Assembly (NCBI GenBank): GCA_938049325.1
Contig: CALICC010000043.1
Location: forward strand, 1 to 14,579
Length of the DNA stretch: 14,579 bases
Source of the DNA: an uncultured Ilumatobacter sp.
Lineage (GTDB): Bacteria; Actinomycetota; Acidimicrobiia; Acidimicrobiales; Ilumatobacteraceae
Reading direction: 5' to 3'
In this document: positions 1 through 6,661 of the stretch, piece after piece
Layout of the letters: each line of letters begins with the position of its first letter
Numbering within the stretch: position 1 is the stretch's first letter
Program-made: the position numbers and the translations under genes
Notes under the pieces: model-generated
Told to the model about the DNA's origin: nothing
Databases searched by the model: none
What the model saw: only the letters and a program-made list of their open reading frames with translations

Positions 1-948
1 GCGCTTGCTGCTGAGATGAGCCAGGTCGACTGGAATCGGTATCCCGACCGCGCCGCCACCGGCCTGCGTGCTGCGATTGCCGAGCTCCACGACGTCGACC
101 CGGCGCAGGTGTTCGTCGCCAACGGTTCGAACGAAGTGCTCCAGACCATCCTGCTTGCGTATGCGGGTCCCGGCCGCACGGTCGCGACCTTCGAGCCGAC
201 GTACCAAATGCACGCACAGATCGCTCGAGTCACCGGTGCGACGGTCGTCGAGGGCGAGCGAGCCGCCGACTTCACGCTCGACCCGGCTGAAGTCGAGCGC
301 GTGATCACCGAGCACGAGCCACACGTCGTCTTCCTGACGTCGCCGAACAACCCGACTGGGCTCGTCGAGCCGCCTGAACGCGTTGAGCAGCTGTTGGCGC
401 TGGCTCCCGGACTGGTCGTCGTCGACGAGGCGTATGCGCAGTTCGCTGGTTGGTCGGCGCTCGAGATGCTGCAGGAAGATCGCCCGCTCGTCGTCACGCG
501 CACCTTTTCGAAGACGTGGTCGATGGCCGGCGCTCGGCTTGGCTACATGATCGGCCCGACCTGGTTGGTCGCCGAGCTCGACAAGGTGGTGCTGCCGTAT
601 CACCTCGACGTCGTGAAGCAGCTCGCCGGGATCGTCGCGTTGCGCTTCACCGACGCGATGAACGAACGCGTCGATCTGCTCGTGAGTGAGCGCGACCGGA
701 TTTCGGCGTCGATGCGCAACATGCGGCTCGACGTGTTCGAGTCGGGCGCGAACTTCATTCTGTTCCGACCGCGCGATGTCGCAGGCCGCGATGTCTGGCA
801 CGCACTCGTCGGTCGCAGCATTCTGGTCCGCGATTGTTCCGGGTGGCCTCGACTCGACGGTTGCCTGCGGGTCACCGTCGGTACGGTCGACGAGAACGAT
901 CGATTCCTCTCCGCACTCGCCGACATCCTCGAGAAAGCCGATTCATGA
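1..948 (+). CDS. hisC: Histidinol-phosphate aminotransferase, 5'-truncated by window edge
   Basis: This is a PLP-dependent fold-type I aminotransferase that converts imidazole acetol phosphate and glutamate to L-histidinol phosphate in the cytosol. The frame is open from base 1 and enters with ALAAEMSQVDWNRYPDR. The NRYPD motif normally lies about 50 residues into HisC, so the true start is outside the window and the ATG at 16 is internal. Visible family motifs are the SPNNPTG loop (349-369 region), VVVDEAYAQF with the PLP-pyridine Asp, and TFSKTWSMAGARLGY with the Schiff-base lysine (about 505-550). About 315 codons are present, against about 360 for the family. The TGA overlaps the hisB ATG (ATGA at 945-948), so hisB is probably translationally coupled. 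hisD would be expected upstream, but this cannot be seen. The family call is secure. Other class I/II aminotransferases are less likely given the his context. Confidence 0.96.
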   Translation, partial: ALAAEMSQVDWNRYPDRAATGLRAAIAELHDVDPAQVFVANGSNEVLQTILLAYAGPGRTVATFEPTYQMHAQIARVTGATVVEGERAADFTLDPAEVERVITEHEPHVVFLTSPNNPTGLVEPPERVEQLLALAPGLVVVDEAYAQFAGWSALEMLQEDRPLVVTRTFSKTWSMAGARLGYMIGPTWLVAELDKVVLPYHLDVVKQLAGIVALRFTDAMNERVDLLVSERDRISASMRNMRLDVFESGANFILFRPRDVAGRDVWHALVGRSILVRDCSGWPRLDGCLRVTVGTVDENDRFLSALADILEKADS

Positions 949-1538
949 CGCGCTCCGCCAGTAGGTCACGCACGACCAAAGAAACCTCGATCGACATCTC
1001 GATCGACATCGACGGCTCCGGTTCCACGGAGATTTCGACGGGTATCCCGTTCTACGACCACATGCTCGACCAACTGGGGCGCCACGGGGGGTTCGACCTC
1101 GCAGTCAAGGCCGTTGGTGATCTCGAGATCGACACGCACCACACCGTCGAAGACGTCGCGATCACCCTCGGCGAGGTGTTCGCCGAGGCGCTCGGCGACA
1201 AGGCCGGCGTGCGCCGATTCGCCAGCGGGCGCTACCCACTCGACGAAGCGCTCATCGACGTGGCGCTCGACCTGTCCGGGCGACCACACGTCGAGTGGCA
1301 TGTGGAGATGCCCGAGTCGCTGCCGCTCGGCAACCCGGCGTTCGACCCTCAGCTGGCCGAACACATCGTGTCGTCGTTCGCCACAGCCGCCGGCATCACG
1401 CTGCACGTCGAGTTGGTGCGTGGTCGCAACACGCACCACATCATCGAAGCCACGTTCAAGGGACTGGCGCGTGCGCTGCGCGACGCTGTTCGTGTCGAAG
1501 ACGGCGCGGGCGTTCCCTCCACCAAGGGTGTGTTGTGA
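945..1538 (+). CDS. hisB: Imidazoleglycerol-phosphate dehydratase
   Basis: HisB dehydrates imidazole glycerol phosphate to imidazole acetol phosphate, the substrate of HisC. It is 197 residues, the length of the monofunctional enzyme, with no HAD phosphatase domain, so histidinol-phosphate phosphatase must be encoded elsewhere. Metal-binding and catalytic motifs are present: GIPFYDHMLDQL (33-44), DTHHTVED (63-70) and RNTHHIIEA (161-169), plus PLDEAL (98-103). The start is ATG 945, inside the end of hisC. The longer frame upstream only reads through hisC in another register. A purine-rich GAGAAAG at 931-937 could be the ribosome-binding site. The C-terminal half has AEHIVSSFA where many family members have a variant of HFFESFA, a mild divergence. 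The protein is expected to be a cytosolic 24-mer with Mn2+, which is family knowledge and is not seen here. Confidence 0.96.
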   Translation: MTRSASRSRTTKETSIDISIDIDGSGSTEISTGIPFYDHMLDQLGRHGGFDLAVKAVGDLEIDTHHTVEDVAITLGEVFAEALGDKAGVRRFASGRYPLDEALIDVALDLSGRPHVEWHVEMPESLPLGNPAFDPQLAEHIVSSFATAAGITLHVELVRGRNTHHIIEATFKGLARALRDAVRVEDGAGVPSTKGVL

Positions 1539-2224
1539 CCGGCGCTGAGCGGCCCCTGATCGCGGTTCTCGACTACGGCATCGGCAATACACACTCGGCG
1601 CAAAAGGCGCTCGAGAAGGGTGGCGCTGATGCGCGGCTCACCCGCGACGCCGGGCTGATCGCCGATGCGGCAGGTGTGGTGCTGCCCGGTGTGGGCGCGT
1701 TCGGCGCGTGCATGGCGGCGTTGCGATCAACGGGTCTCGAAGCGCCAGCGCTCGACGCCGTGGCATCGGGGAGGCCGTTCCTCGGTATCTGCGTCGGTAT
1801 GCAGATGTTGTTCACTCGGTCCGAAGAGGATGCTGCGGCCACGGGCCTCGATGTCGTGCCGGGCACGGTCTCGTGGATCCCGCCAGGCCCCAAGATTCCT
1901 CAAATGCAGTGGAACCGGCTCGACCTCACACAGCCTGACGACCCGATGCTCCAAGGGCTCGGAACCGAGCCGTGGGTGTACTTCGTGCACTCACTGCACG
2001 GGGTTCCTGACGATCCGGCGGTCGTCGCAGCGACCGTCGAGTACGGCACGACCATCAATGCGGCCTTTCGCCTCGGCAACGTGTTCGCTGCGCAATTCCA
2101 CCCGGAGAAGTCGAGCCGTCCCGGGCTCGCGCTGCTGGGCAACTTCGTGCGGATCTGCTCTGAGGCCACCTCGTCGCACATGGCTGAACCGATCTCCACC
2201 GAGATCATGACGGAGTCCTCATGA
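1535..2224 (+). CDS. hisH: Imidazole glycerol phosphate synthase, glutaminase subunit
   Basis: HisH is the class I glutamine amidotransferase subunit that supplies ammonia to HisF through a channel. The 229-residue product starts at GTG 1535, which overlaps the hisB stop as GTGA and has AAGGG at 1524-1528 six bases upstream. The catalytic triad is visible: Cys86 in GICVGMQ, and His189 and Glu191 in FHPEKSS. LPGVGAF (50-56) and YFVHSLHG (149-156) are also typical. The usually conserved PHMGWN loop reads PQMQWN here (122-127). That loop carries residues at the HisF interface in characterised enzymes. About 25 residues follow the normal end of the domain (LLGNF, 200-204), a short tail of unknown role. 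The gene also overlaps hisA by ATGA. The assignment is secure, and the loop substitution may be a lineage feature. Confidence 0.96.
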   Translation: MTGAERPLIAVLDYGIGNTHSAQKALEKGGADARLTRDAGLIADAAGVVLPGVGAFGACMAALRSTGLEAPALDAVASGRPFLGICVGMQMLFTRSEEDAAATGLDVVPGTVSWIPPGPKIPQMQWNRLDLTQPDDPMLQGLGTEPWVYFVHSLHGVPDDPAVVAATVEYGTTINAAFRLGNVFAAQFHPEKSSRPGLALLGNFVRICSEATSSHMAEPISTEIMTESS

Positions 2225-2949
2225 TCGATCTGTATCCGGCCATCGACATCCGCGGCGGCCAGGTCGTGCGCCTCCGCCAGGGCGACTATGCCGACGAGAC
2301 CGTGTACGGCGACGACCCTGTGTCGGTCGCCCGGGCGTTCGCCGAGGTCGGGTCGCCGTGGATTCACGTTGTCGATCTCGATGCCGCGAAGTCAGGTGAC
2401 CCGGTCAACCGGCCAGTCGTTGCCGCGGTCGCTGCTGGGGTTGCTGAGTTCGGTGCCAAGGTGCAGACCGGGGGAGGGGTGCGCTCGGTCGCCGACGCAC
2501 AAGAACTCGCCAATGCGGGAGTCGCCCGCGTGGTGATGGGATCGGCCGCTGTTGCCGACCCGCCGCTCGTGGCTCGGGCCTCCGAGGTCGTGGCTGTGGC
2601 TGTGGGCCTCGATCATCGCCATGGCGAACTGGCCGTGCACGGCTGGACCGAAGGCAGCGGGCGACAGCTCGACGACGCGTACGAGTTGTTTCCCACGGCG
2701 GCGGTGTTCGTGATCACCGACATCGGCCGTGACGGCATGCTCGAAGGCCCTGATGTCGATGGCTTGCGGCGCTCCGCGGAAGCCGCTGGATCACCCGTGA
2801 TCGCAAGTGGCGGCGTGTCGAGCCTCGCCGACATCGAGGCGCTCGCCACGATCCCGGGTCTCGGTGGGATCATCACCGGCAAGGCTGTATACGAAGGACG
2901 CTTCACCGTGACCGATGCGCTCGCCACACTCCGATCGGCTGCCTCATGA
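2221..2949 (+). CDS. hisA: ProFAR isomerase (HisA)
   Basis: This is a (beta/alpha)8-barrel isomerase that converts ProFAR to PRFAR, the substrate of HisHF. It is 242 residues, the normal length. The catalytic aspartates are Asp9 (YPAIDIRGG) and Asp131 (AVGLDHR). The two half-barrel phosphate-binding regions are TGGGVRS (83-89) and ASGGVSS near the C-terminus, with TDIGRDGML at 166-174. ATG 2221 overlaps the hisH stop, and GGAG at 2212-2215 is a plausible ribosome-binding site. In many actinobacteria this position is held by PriA, which also does the TrpF step of tryptophan synthesis. The sequence looks closer to ordinary HisA, but dual activity cannot be excluded by reading alone. The stop overlaps the start of a 36-codon ORF, not hisF directly. 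Confidence 0.94.
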   Translation: MIDLYPAIDIRGGQVVRLRQGDYADETVYGDDPVSVARAFAEVGSPWIHVVDLDAAKSGDPVNRPVVAAVAAGVAEFGAKVQTGGGVRSVADAQELANAGVARVVMGSAAVADPPLVARASEVVAVAVGLDHRHGELAVHGWTEGSGRQLDDAYELFPTAAVFVITDIGRDGMLEGPDVDGLRRSAEAAGSPVIASGGVSSLADIEALATIPGLGGIITGKAVYEGRFTVTDALATLRSAAS

Positions 2950-3056
2950 CCATCCCCAACCCCTTCTCCGTGCGTTCGGCGACCTGGGCGGTACCGAATC
3001 GCACAGAGAAGTGGATGAATCGCGGGATCGGCGCGAGGCGAGGGGTGCTGGGATGA
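2946..3056 (+). CDS. Unrecognised 36-residue ORF bridging hisA and hisF
   Basis: I do not recognise this small ORF. It starts at ATG 2946, overlapping the hisA TGA as ATGA, and ends in TGA 3054-3056, overlapping the hisF ATG as another ATGA. It therefore fills the whole hisA-hisF gap and keeps the 4-base overlap pattern of the operon. The product begins MTIPNPFSVRSATW, contains two Trp (14 and 23), and is basic (six Arg/Lys against one Glu). No transmembrane segment or signal peptide is seen. Hand-counted GC by codon position is about 53, 61 and 81 percent, so the third position is highest, as in genuine genes here. No Shine-Dalgarno sequence precedes it, so translation would rely on coupling to hisA. 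It could be a real microprotein, or a coupling relay whose only job is to carry ribosomes to hisF. Confidence 0.6.
   Translation: MTIPNPFSVRSATWAVPNRTEKWMNRGIGARRGVLG
3041..3045 (+). promoter_or_regulatory. Ribosome-binding site of hisF
   Basis: AGGGG ends 7 bases before ATG 3053. It supports this start over upstream in-frame alternatives, and it lies inside the 36-codon ORF, so ribosomes translating that ORF pass over it. Confidence 0.6.
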
Positions 3057-3844
3057 GAACTGCCCGCGTGATTCCCTGCCTCGACGTGACCGATGGTCGC
3101 GTGGTGAAGGGCACCAACTTCGTCGACCTGCGCGACGCTGGGGATCCGGTCGAGTTGGCGGCCCGTTACGACCTCGAAGGTGCTGACGAGTTGGTGTTTC
3201 TCGACATCACCGCGTCGAGCGACAACCGCGAGACCACGATCGACATGGTGCACCGCGTCGCCGAGCAGGTGTACATCCCGTTCACCGTCGGAGGCGGCAT
3301 CCGCACGCTCGAAGATGCTCGGACGATGTTGCGTGCGGGTGCCGACAAGGTGTCGGTCAACACCGCCGCAGTGCAGCGGCCGGAGCTGATCGCGGAGATC
3401 GCGGCGGAGTTCGGCTCGCAGTGCGTGGTGTGCGCCATCGATGCTCGTCGTCGACGTGCGGACGGAGAGCCGTCGCCCGAGGTTCCCGAAGACGGCTGGG
3501 AGGTGTTCCTGCACGGTGGGCGCACGCCGACGGGCATCGACGCCATCGACTGGGCGATACGGGCCGTCGAGCTCGGAGCGGGCGAGCTGTTGCTCACATC
3601 GATGGATCGCGATGGCACCCGGATCGGTTTCGACATCGAGCTGACCCGGATGATTTCCGAATCGGTGAACGTTCCGATCATCGCGAGCGGCGGTGTCGGG
3701 ACGCTCGAGCATCTCGCGGATGGTGTGACCGAAGGCGGCGCCGATGGTGTGCTCGCGGCCTCGATCTTCCACTTCCGCGAACACTCGGTTGCCGAGGCAA
3801 AGAGCGTGATGGCAGCCGCAGGCATCACCGTCCGCCCAGCCTGA
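3053..3844 (+). CDS. hisF: Imidazole glycerol phosphate synthase, cyclase subunit
   Basis: HisF uses ammonia from HisH to convert PRFAR to imidazole glycerol phosphate and AICAR. It is a (beta/alpha)8 barrel of 263 residues. The start MRTARVIPCLDV is the conserved first strand of the family, with catalytic Asp11. The second catalytic residue, Asp130, sits in VCAIDARR. TVGGGIRT (78-85), HGGRTPTGIDA and IIASGGVGT are the remaining phosphate-binding and loop motifs. Between AIDARR and WEVFLHGG there is a modest insertion rich in Arg, Pro and Glu. The frame stays open upstream to 2915, but those codons do not resemble HisF and would ignore the ribosome-binding site at 3041. It is the last gene of the compact his operon. 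The next gene begins 118 bases later with its own promoter-like sequence. Confidence 0.97.
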   Translation: MRTARVIPCLDVTDGRVVKGTNFVDLRDAGDPVELAARYDLEGADELVFLDITASSDNRETTIDMVHRVAEQVYIPFTVGGGIRTLEDARTMLRAGADKVSVNTAAVQRPELIAEIAAEFGSQCVVCAIDARRRRADGEPSPEVPEDGWEVFLHGGRTPTGIDAIDWAIRAVELGAGELLLTSMDRDGTRIGFDIELTRMISESVNVPIIASGGVGTLEHLADGVTEGGADGVLAASIFHFREHSVAEAKSVMAAAGITVRPA

Positions 3845-3916
3845 CCCCTGGGTCCTTTCCGTTCCGGCACCGACGCTACGCAGTCGCTGGGTGCTCGTGG
3901 TCCTGGACGCATCGCG

Positions 3917-3926
3917 ACCGGCCGGT
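3917..3926. repeat. 10-bp perfect palindrome upstream of hydrolase gene
   Basis: ACCGGCCGGT is self-complementary and sits about 25 bases before the putative -10 hexamer at 3951, just upstream of where a -35 element would be. It could be an operator, or chance in GC-rich DNA. The rest of the 118-base hisF-hydrolase gap (3845-3962) shows no clear terminator. Confidence 0.25.
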
Positions 3927-3950
3927 GGAGAGGCCTGCGGTCGGATCGGA

Positions 3951-3956
3951 TAGACC
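3951..3956 (+). promoter_or_regulatory. Putative -10 element, alpha/beta hydrolase
   Basis: TAGACC ends exactly 6 bases before ATG 3963, the same spacing as the better TANNNT matches at 4801, 5645 and 8634. It lacks the final T of the consensus. There is no Shine-Dalgarno sequence, so a leaderless transcript is inferred. Confidence 0.4.
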
Positions 3957-3962
3957 TCACAG

Positions 3963-4724
3963 ATGGCCTTCATCGATGATCAGATCCAGGACGGGCTGCG
4001 CGTTCGTGAGCTGACGCTCGACCGGTCGGGGAGGCCGGTGACCGCCGTGCTGTGGAGCCATCCCGAAGGTGACGTCGGGGCGCCGCTCGTGTGCTTCGGT
4101 CACGGAGCGTCGGGTGACCGGTATCAGGAACCCATCCCGTGGTTGGTGAAGCGGCTGGTCGGTGAGCACCGCTTCAGCGCGTTGTCACTCGACGGTCCGG
4201 TGCACGGCAGACGTCAGGTCGGTGACGGCGCACGCGGAGCGTTCTGGCCCGAGTGGGAACGCGAGGGCACCGTCGACGACATGAACGCGGACTGGATCGC
4301 GGCGCTGGACTTCGCCCGGGAGCAGCCTGACGTGGGCACCGGACCGGTCGGCTACTGGGGTCTCTCGATGGGGACGATCTACGGCGCACCGTTCGTGGCC
4401 GCCGACGACCGAATCGAGGCTGCGGTGTTGGGGCTCATGGGGATCTCGGGACCCGACCACTACCGCCCGACGATCGCTGACGCAGCGGGCAACATCGACA
4501 TCCCGGTGTTGTTCATCATGCAGCTCGAAGACGAGTTGTTCCCTCGAGAACAGTGCCTGGCGCTGTTCGACGCGCTCAGCAGCACCAACAAGCGGCTGCA
4601 CGCGAATCCGGGGCTTCACCCCGTCGTTCCGACCGAAGAGCTTCACCACTCGGTCGACTTTCTCGTACGCCGTCTCACCGGTAAACACCGGAGTCGAGCG
4701 GCGGCGTTCAACGTCGCCGAGTAG
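3963..4724 (+). CDS. Alpha/beta hydrolase, substrate unknown
   Basis: This 253-residue cytosolic protein has the alpha/beta hydrolase fold. The nucleophile elbow GLSMG places Ser135 as nucleophile. Asp190 (QLEDELFP) and His219 (NPGLHPV) complete a plausible triad in the right order. CFGHGASGDR (44-53) fits the oxyanion-hole turn and LSLDGPVHG (75-82) the strand before the helical cap. No signal peptide or membrane segment is seen. The protein resembles the dienelactone-hydrolase/acyl-esterase side of the superfamily, but the substrate cannot be read from the sequence. It stands alone, 118 bases after hisF and 88 bases before the crotonase gene, so functional linkage to histidine synthesis is not indicated. 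The start follows a TA-containing -10-like hexamer by 6 bases. The family call is firm and the function is open. Confidence 0.88.
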   Translation: MAFIDDQIQDGLRVRELTLDRSGRPVTAVLWSHPEGDVGAPLVCFGHGASGDRYQEPIPWLVKRLVGEHRFSALSLDGPVHGRRQVGDGARGAFWPEWEREGTVDDMNADWIAALDFAREQPDVGTGPVGYWGLSMGTIYGAPFVAADDRIEAAVLGLMGISGPDHYRPTIADAAGNIDIPVLFIMQLEDELFPREQCLALFDALSSTNKRLHANPGLHPVVPTEELHHSVDFLVRRLTGKHRSRAAAFNVAE

Positions 4725-4800
4725 GTCGGGTCGGTCGCACGCAGCGAAGGAAGTTGGCGCCTCTCGAGTCGCGGACTTCAGTCTGACAAACCGGTCGGCA

Positions 4801-4806
4801 TACGGT
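4801..4806 (+). promoter_or_regulatory. Putative -10 element, crotonase gene
   Basis: TACGGT ends 6 bases before ATG 4813. Only TCGACC lies between, with no ribosome-binding site, so transcription probably begins at or next to the start codon. A clear -35 hexamer at optimal spacing is not visible. Confidence 0.5.
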
Positions 4807-4812
4807 TCGACC

Positions 4813-5529
4813 ATGACAACTGACGCAGTGACGACCGAACGACGCGACGGCGGAGTGCTTGTGTGCCACATTGATGACGGCAAGGCCAATGCGCTGTCGA
4901 CCGACATCATCGGAGCGGTCACGGCCGCGATTGCGCAGGCCGAGGCCGACGACGAGATCACGTCGCTCGTCTTGCACGGACGAGAAGGAAAGTTCAGCGC
5001 TGGTTTCGACCTCAACGTCATGCGTGGCGGTGACATCGCTGCGATGTCCGGGCTGGTATCGGACGGCGGCGATCTCGTACGCACGATCTACGGAGCATCG
5101 GTTCCCGTCGTCGCCGCGTGCACCGGTCACGCGCTTGCTGCCGGAGCGTTGTTGCTGCTCGGTTGCGACGTGCGGGTCGGCGCGGACATCGACTGCAAGA
5201 TCGGGCTGAACGAAGTCGCGATCGGAATGGTGCTTCCTGACTGGGCGTTCACGATCGCCCGCGCCCGCCTCAGCAACCGCCATCTCCAGCGGTCGGTTGC
5301 GAACGCCCGAGTCACGAACGCCGCGCAGGCGGTTGACGTCGGCTACCTCGACGAAGTGGTCGCGGTCGACGAGGTACTCGACACTGCGGTCGCCCGTGCC
5401 GCCGAACTTGCCGGGCTGAACGGTCGCGCCTACGAGGGCACCGTCGCGAAGCTGCGTGGTGAGGTATTGGCCGCGATGGAAGAAGAGATCGCTGCCGACC
5501 GCGCCGCGGGCGCGGTTCCCACCGCCTGA
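4813..5529 (+). CDS. Crotonase / enoyl-CoA hydratase-isomerase family protein
   Basis: This 238-residue crotonase-fold protein is predicted to act on an acyl-CoA thioester in fatty-acid or related CoA metabolism. The first oxyanion-hole segment is KFSAGFDLN (60-68). The second is GHALAAGALLLLGCD (105-119), the CoA-ester binding region. Of the two glutamates used by enoyl-CoA hydratases, the second is present as Glu134 in GLNEVAIG. The position of the first, normally in a GGCEL-like context, is occupied by the hydrophobic run ALLLL. The protein may therefore be an isomerase, thioesterase or other crotonase activity, not a hydratase. It is shorter than the usual 255-260 residues. The gene stands alone on the + strand with its own promoter-like hexamer, and no beta-oxidation genes are adjacent. 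The family is certain and the reaction is not. Confidence 0.88.
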   Translation: MTTDAVTTERRDGGVLVCHIDDGKANALSTDIIGAVTAAIAQAEADDEITSLVLHGREGKFSAGFDLNVMRGGDIAAMSGLVSDGGDLVRTIYGASVPVVAACTGHALAAGALLLLGCDVRVGADIDCKIGLNEVAIGMVLPDWAFTIARARLSNRHLQRSVANARVTNAAQAVDVGYLDEVVAVDEVLDTAVARAAELAGLNGRAYEGTVAKLRGEVLAAMEEEIAADRAAGAVPTA

Positions 5530-5538
5530 TCCTGACGC

Positions 5539-5600
5539 CGGAGCCGCCGTAGCCAGTGAGGGTGGCGCGCCTGCGAAACGGAAGGTGAGTGGCGGCTCCG
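5539..5600. repeat. 10-bp inverted repeat in the crotonase-aldo/keto reductase gap
   Basis: CGGAGCCGCC at 5539-5548 is the exact reverse complement of GGCGGCTCCG at 5591-5600. In RNA the stem can extend inward by two G-U pairs, leaving a loop of about 38 bases. It begins 10 bases after the crotonase stop. It has no U-tract, so it is not a classical terminator. It might act as a 3' stabiliser, a terminator without a U-tract, or an operator. The remainder of this 127-base gap carries only the -10-like hexamer at 5645. Confidence 0.4.
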
Positions 5601-5644
5601 CGCAACAGCGCAACCCGCCTCCGGAGTACTCGTCGCAGCTGAGC

Positions 5645-5650
5645 TAGTTT
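5645..5650 (+). promoter_or_regulatory. Putative -10 element, aldo/keto reductase operon
   Basis: TAGTTT ends 6 bases before ATG 5657, and the intervening CCCGAC offers no ribosome-binding site. The spacing repeats that at 4801 and 8634, supporting leaderless transcription. Confidence 0.5.
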
Positions 5651-5656
5651 CCCGAC

Positions 5657-6661
5657 ATGTCTCAGAACGCAACGCAACCGGCAGTCAACCCGAACATGGA
5701 ATATCGCCGGCTCGGCAACACGGGTCTCAAGGTCAGCATCTTGAGCTTCGGCAGCTGGGTCACCTTCGATACCCAGCTCGACACACAATTGGCGATCGAC
5801 TGCATGGCCGCGGCGGGTGACGCGGGCTGCAACTTCTTCGACAACGCCGAGGCATATGCGGGTGGCAAGAGCGAAGAGATCATGGGAAAGGCGCTCAAGG
5901 AACTGGGCTGGCCACGCTGGTCGTACGTGCTCACGACGAAAGTGTTCTTCGGTATTCACGACAACGTGCCGAACATGCGCAGCACGCTCAACCGCAAGTA
6001 CCTGCTGCAGGCCATCGACGGGTCGCTCGAGCGGTTCGATCAGGACTTCGTCGACGTGCTCTATTGCCATCGCTGCGACCCCGACACGCCGCTCGAAGAG
6101 ATCGTTTGGGCAATGAGCGACATCGTGTCGTCGGGCAAGGCAACGTATTGGGGCACCAGCGAATGGACTGCCGATGAGATCCGAGCGGCGGTCGAGATCG
6201 CGGAACGCCACCATCTACACAAGCCGGTGACCGAGCAGAGTCAGTACAACCTCTTCGAGCGCACGACCGTCGAGAAGCGCTACGCCCGCATCACCGAGGA
6301 CTACGGCTACGGCAACACGATCTGGAGCCCACTCGCGTCCGGATTGTTGACCGGCAAGTACAAAGACGGCATCCCCGACGACTCTCGTGGCTCGCTGCCG
6401 GGTTACGAGTGGCTCCAGGGTCGTTTCACCGACCAGGCCGAGATCGCCCGCGTGGAGAAGTTGCGTCCGATCGCCGACCGACTCGGCTGTTCGCTCGCCC
6501 AGCTCTCGATTGCCTGGGCCACCTTGCACCCGATGGTGTCGAGTGTGATTACCGGAGCATCGAAGGTCGACCAGGTAGTGCAGAACTTCGGAGCCGTGGA
6601 TGTGATCCCGCTCCTCACGCCCGAGGTGAAGGCCGAGATCGAGGCGGCTGTCGCACCATGA
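5657..6661 (+). CDS. Aldo/keto reductase, Kv-beta-like
   Basis: This is a 334-residue NADPH-dependent oxidoreductase with the aldo/keto reductase TIM barrel. It reduces an aldehyde or ketone in the cytosol. The catalytic tetrad is complete: Asp62 and Tyr67 in FFDNAEAYAGG, Lys95 in TTKVFF and His138 in LYCHRCDPDTP. EYRRLGNTGLKVS (15-27) is the typical first hairpin. WSPLASGLLTGKY and the C-terminal VITGASK segment match the NADP-binding region. Overall it looks like the AKR subgroup containing voltage-gated K+ channel beta subunits and bacterial relatives, with no sign of a channel gene nearby. The stop overlaps the next gene's start by ATGA, so the two are co-translated. The physiological substrate is unknown. 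Confidence 0.93.
   Translation: MSQNATQPAVNPNMEYRRLGNTGLKVSILSFGSWVTFDTQLDTQLAIDCMAAAGDAGCNFFDNAEAYAGGKSEEIMGKALKELGWPRWSYVLTTKVFFGIHDNVPNMRSTLNRKYLLQAIDGSLERFDQDFVDVLYCHRCDPDTPLEEIVWAMSDIVSSGKATYWGTSEWTADEIRAAVEIAERHHLHKPVTEQSQYNLFERTTVEKRYARITEDYGYGNTIWSPLASGLLTGKYKDGIPDDSRGSLPGYEWLQGRFTDQAEIARVEKLRPIADRLGCSLAQLSIAWATLHPMVSSVITGASKVDQVVQNFGAVDVIPLLTPEVKAEIEAAVAP

Noticed and set aside
16..18. ATG 16 as the start of hisC
   Set aside because: The frame is open to base 1 with HisC-like residues, and the protein would lack its N-terminal arm. The true start is outside the window.
988..1016. A short direct repeat of GATCGACATC within hisB
   Set aside because: It encodes the alternating hydrophobic/acidic first strand (IDISIDID) expected in HisB, so coding constraint explains it.
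2915..3052. Upstream in-frame extension of hisF (46 codons)
   Set aside because: HisF normally begins at the first barrel strand (MRTARVIPCLDV). A good ribosome-binding site precedes ATG 3053, and the extension has no HisF character.
3867..3894. A possible terminator hairpin after hisF (GCACC...GGTGC)
   Set aside because: There are only five paired bases, the loop is 18 bases and no U-tract follows, so it is not supportable.
5456..5647. A 63-codon + strand frame spanning the end of the crotonase gene and the following gap
   Set aside because: It overlaps the crotonase C-terminus out of frame, is Pro/Arg/Ser-rich, and has no ribosome-binding site or -10-like hexamer at its start.
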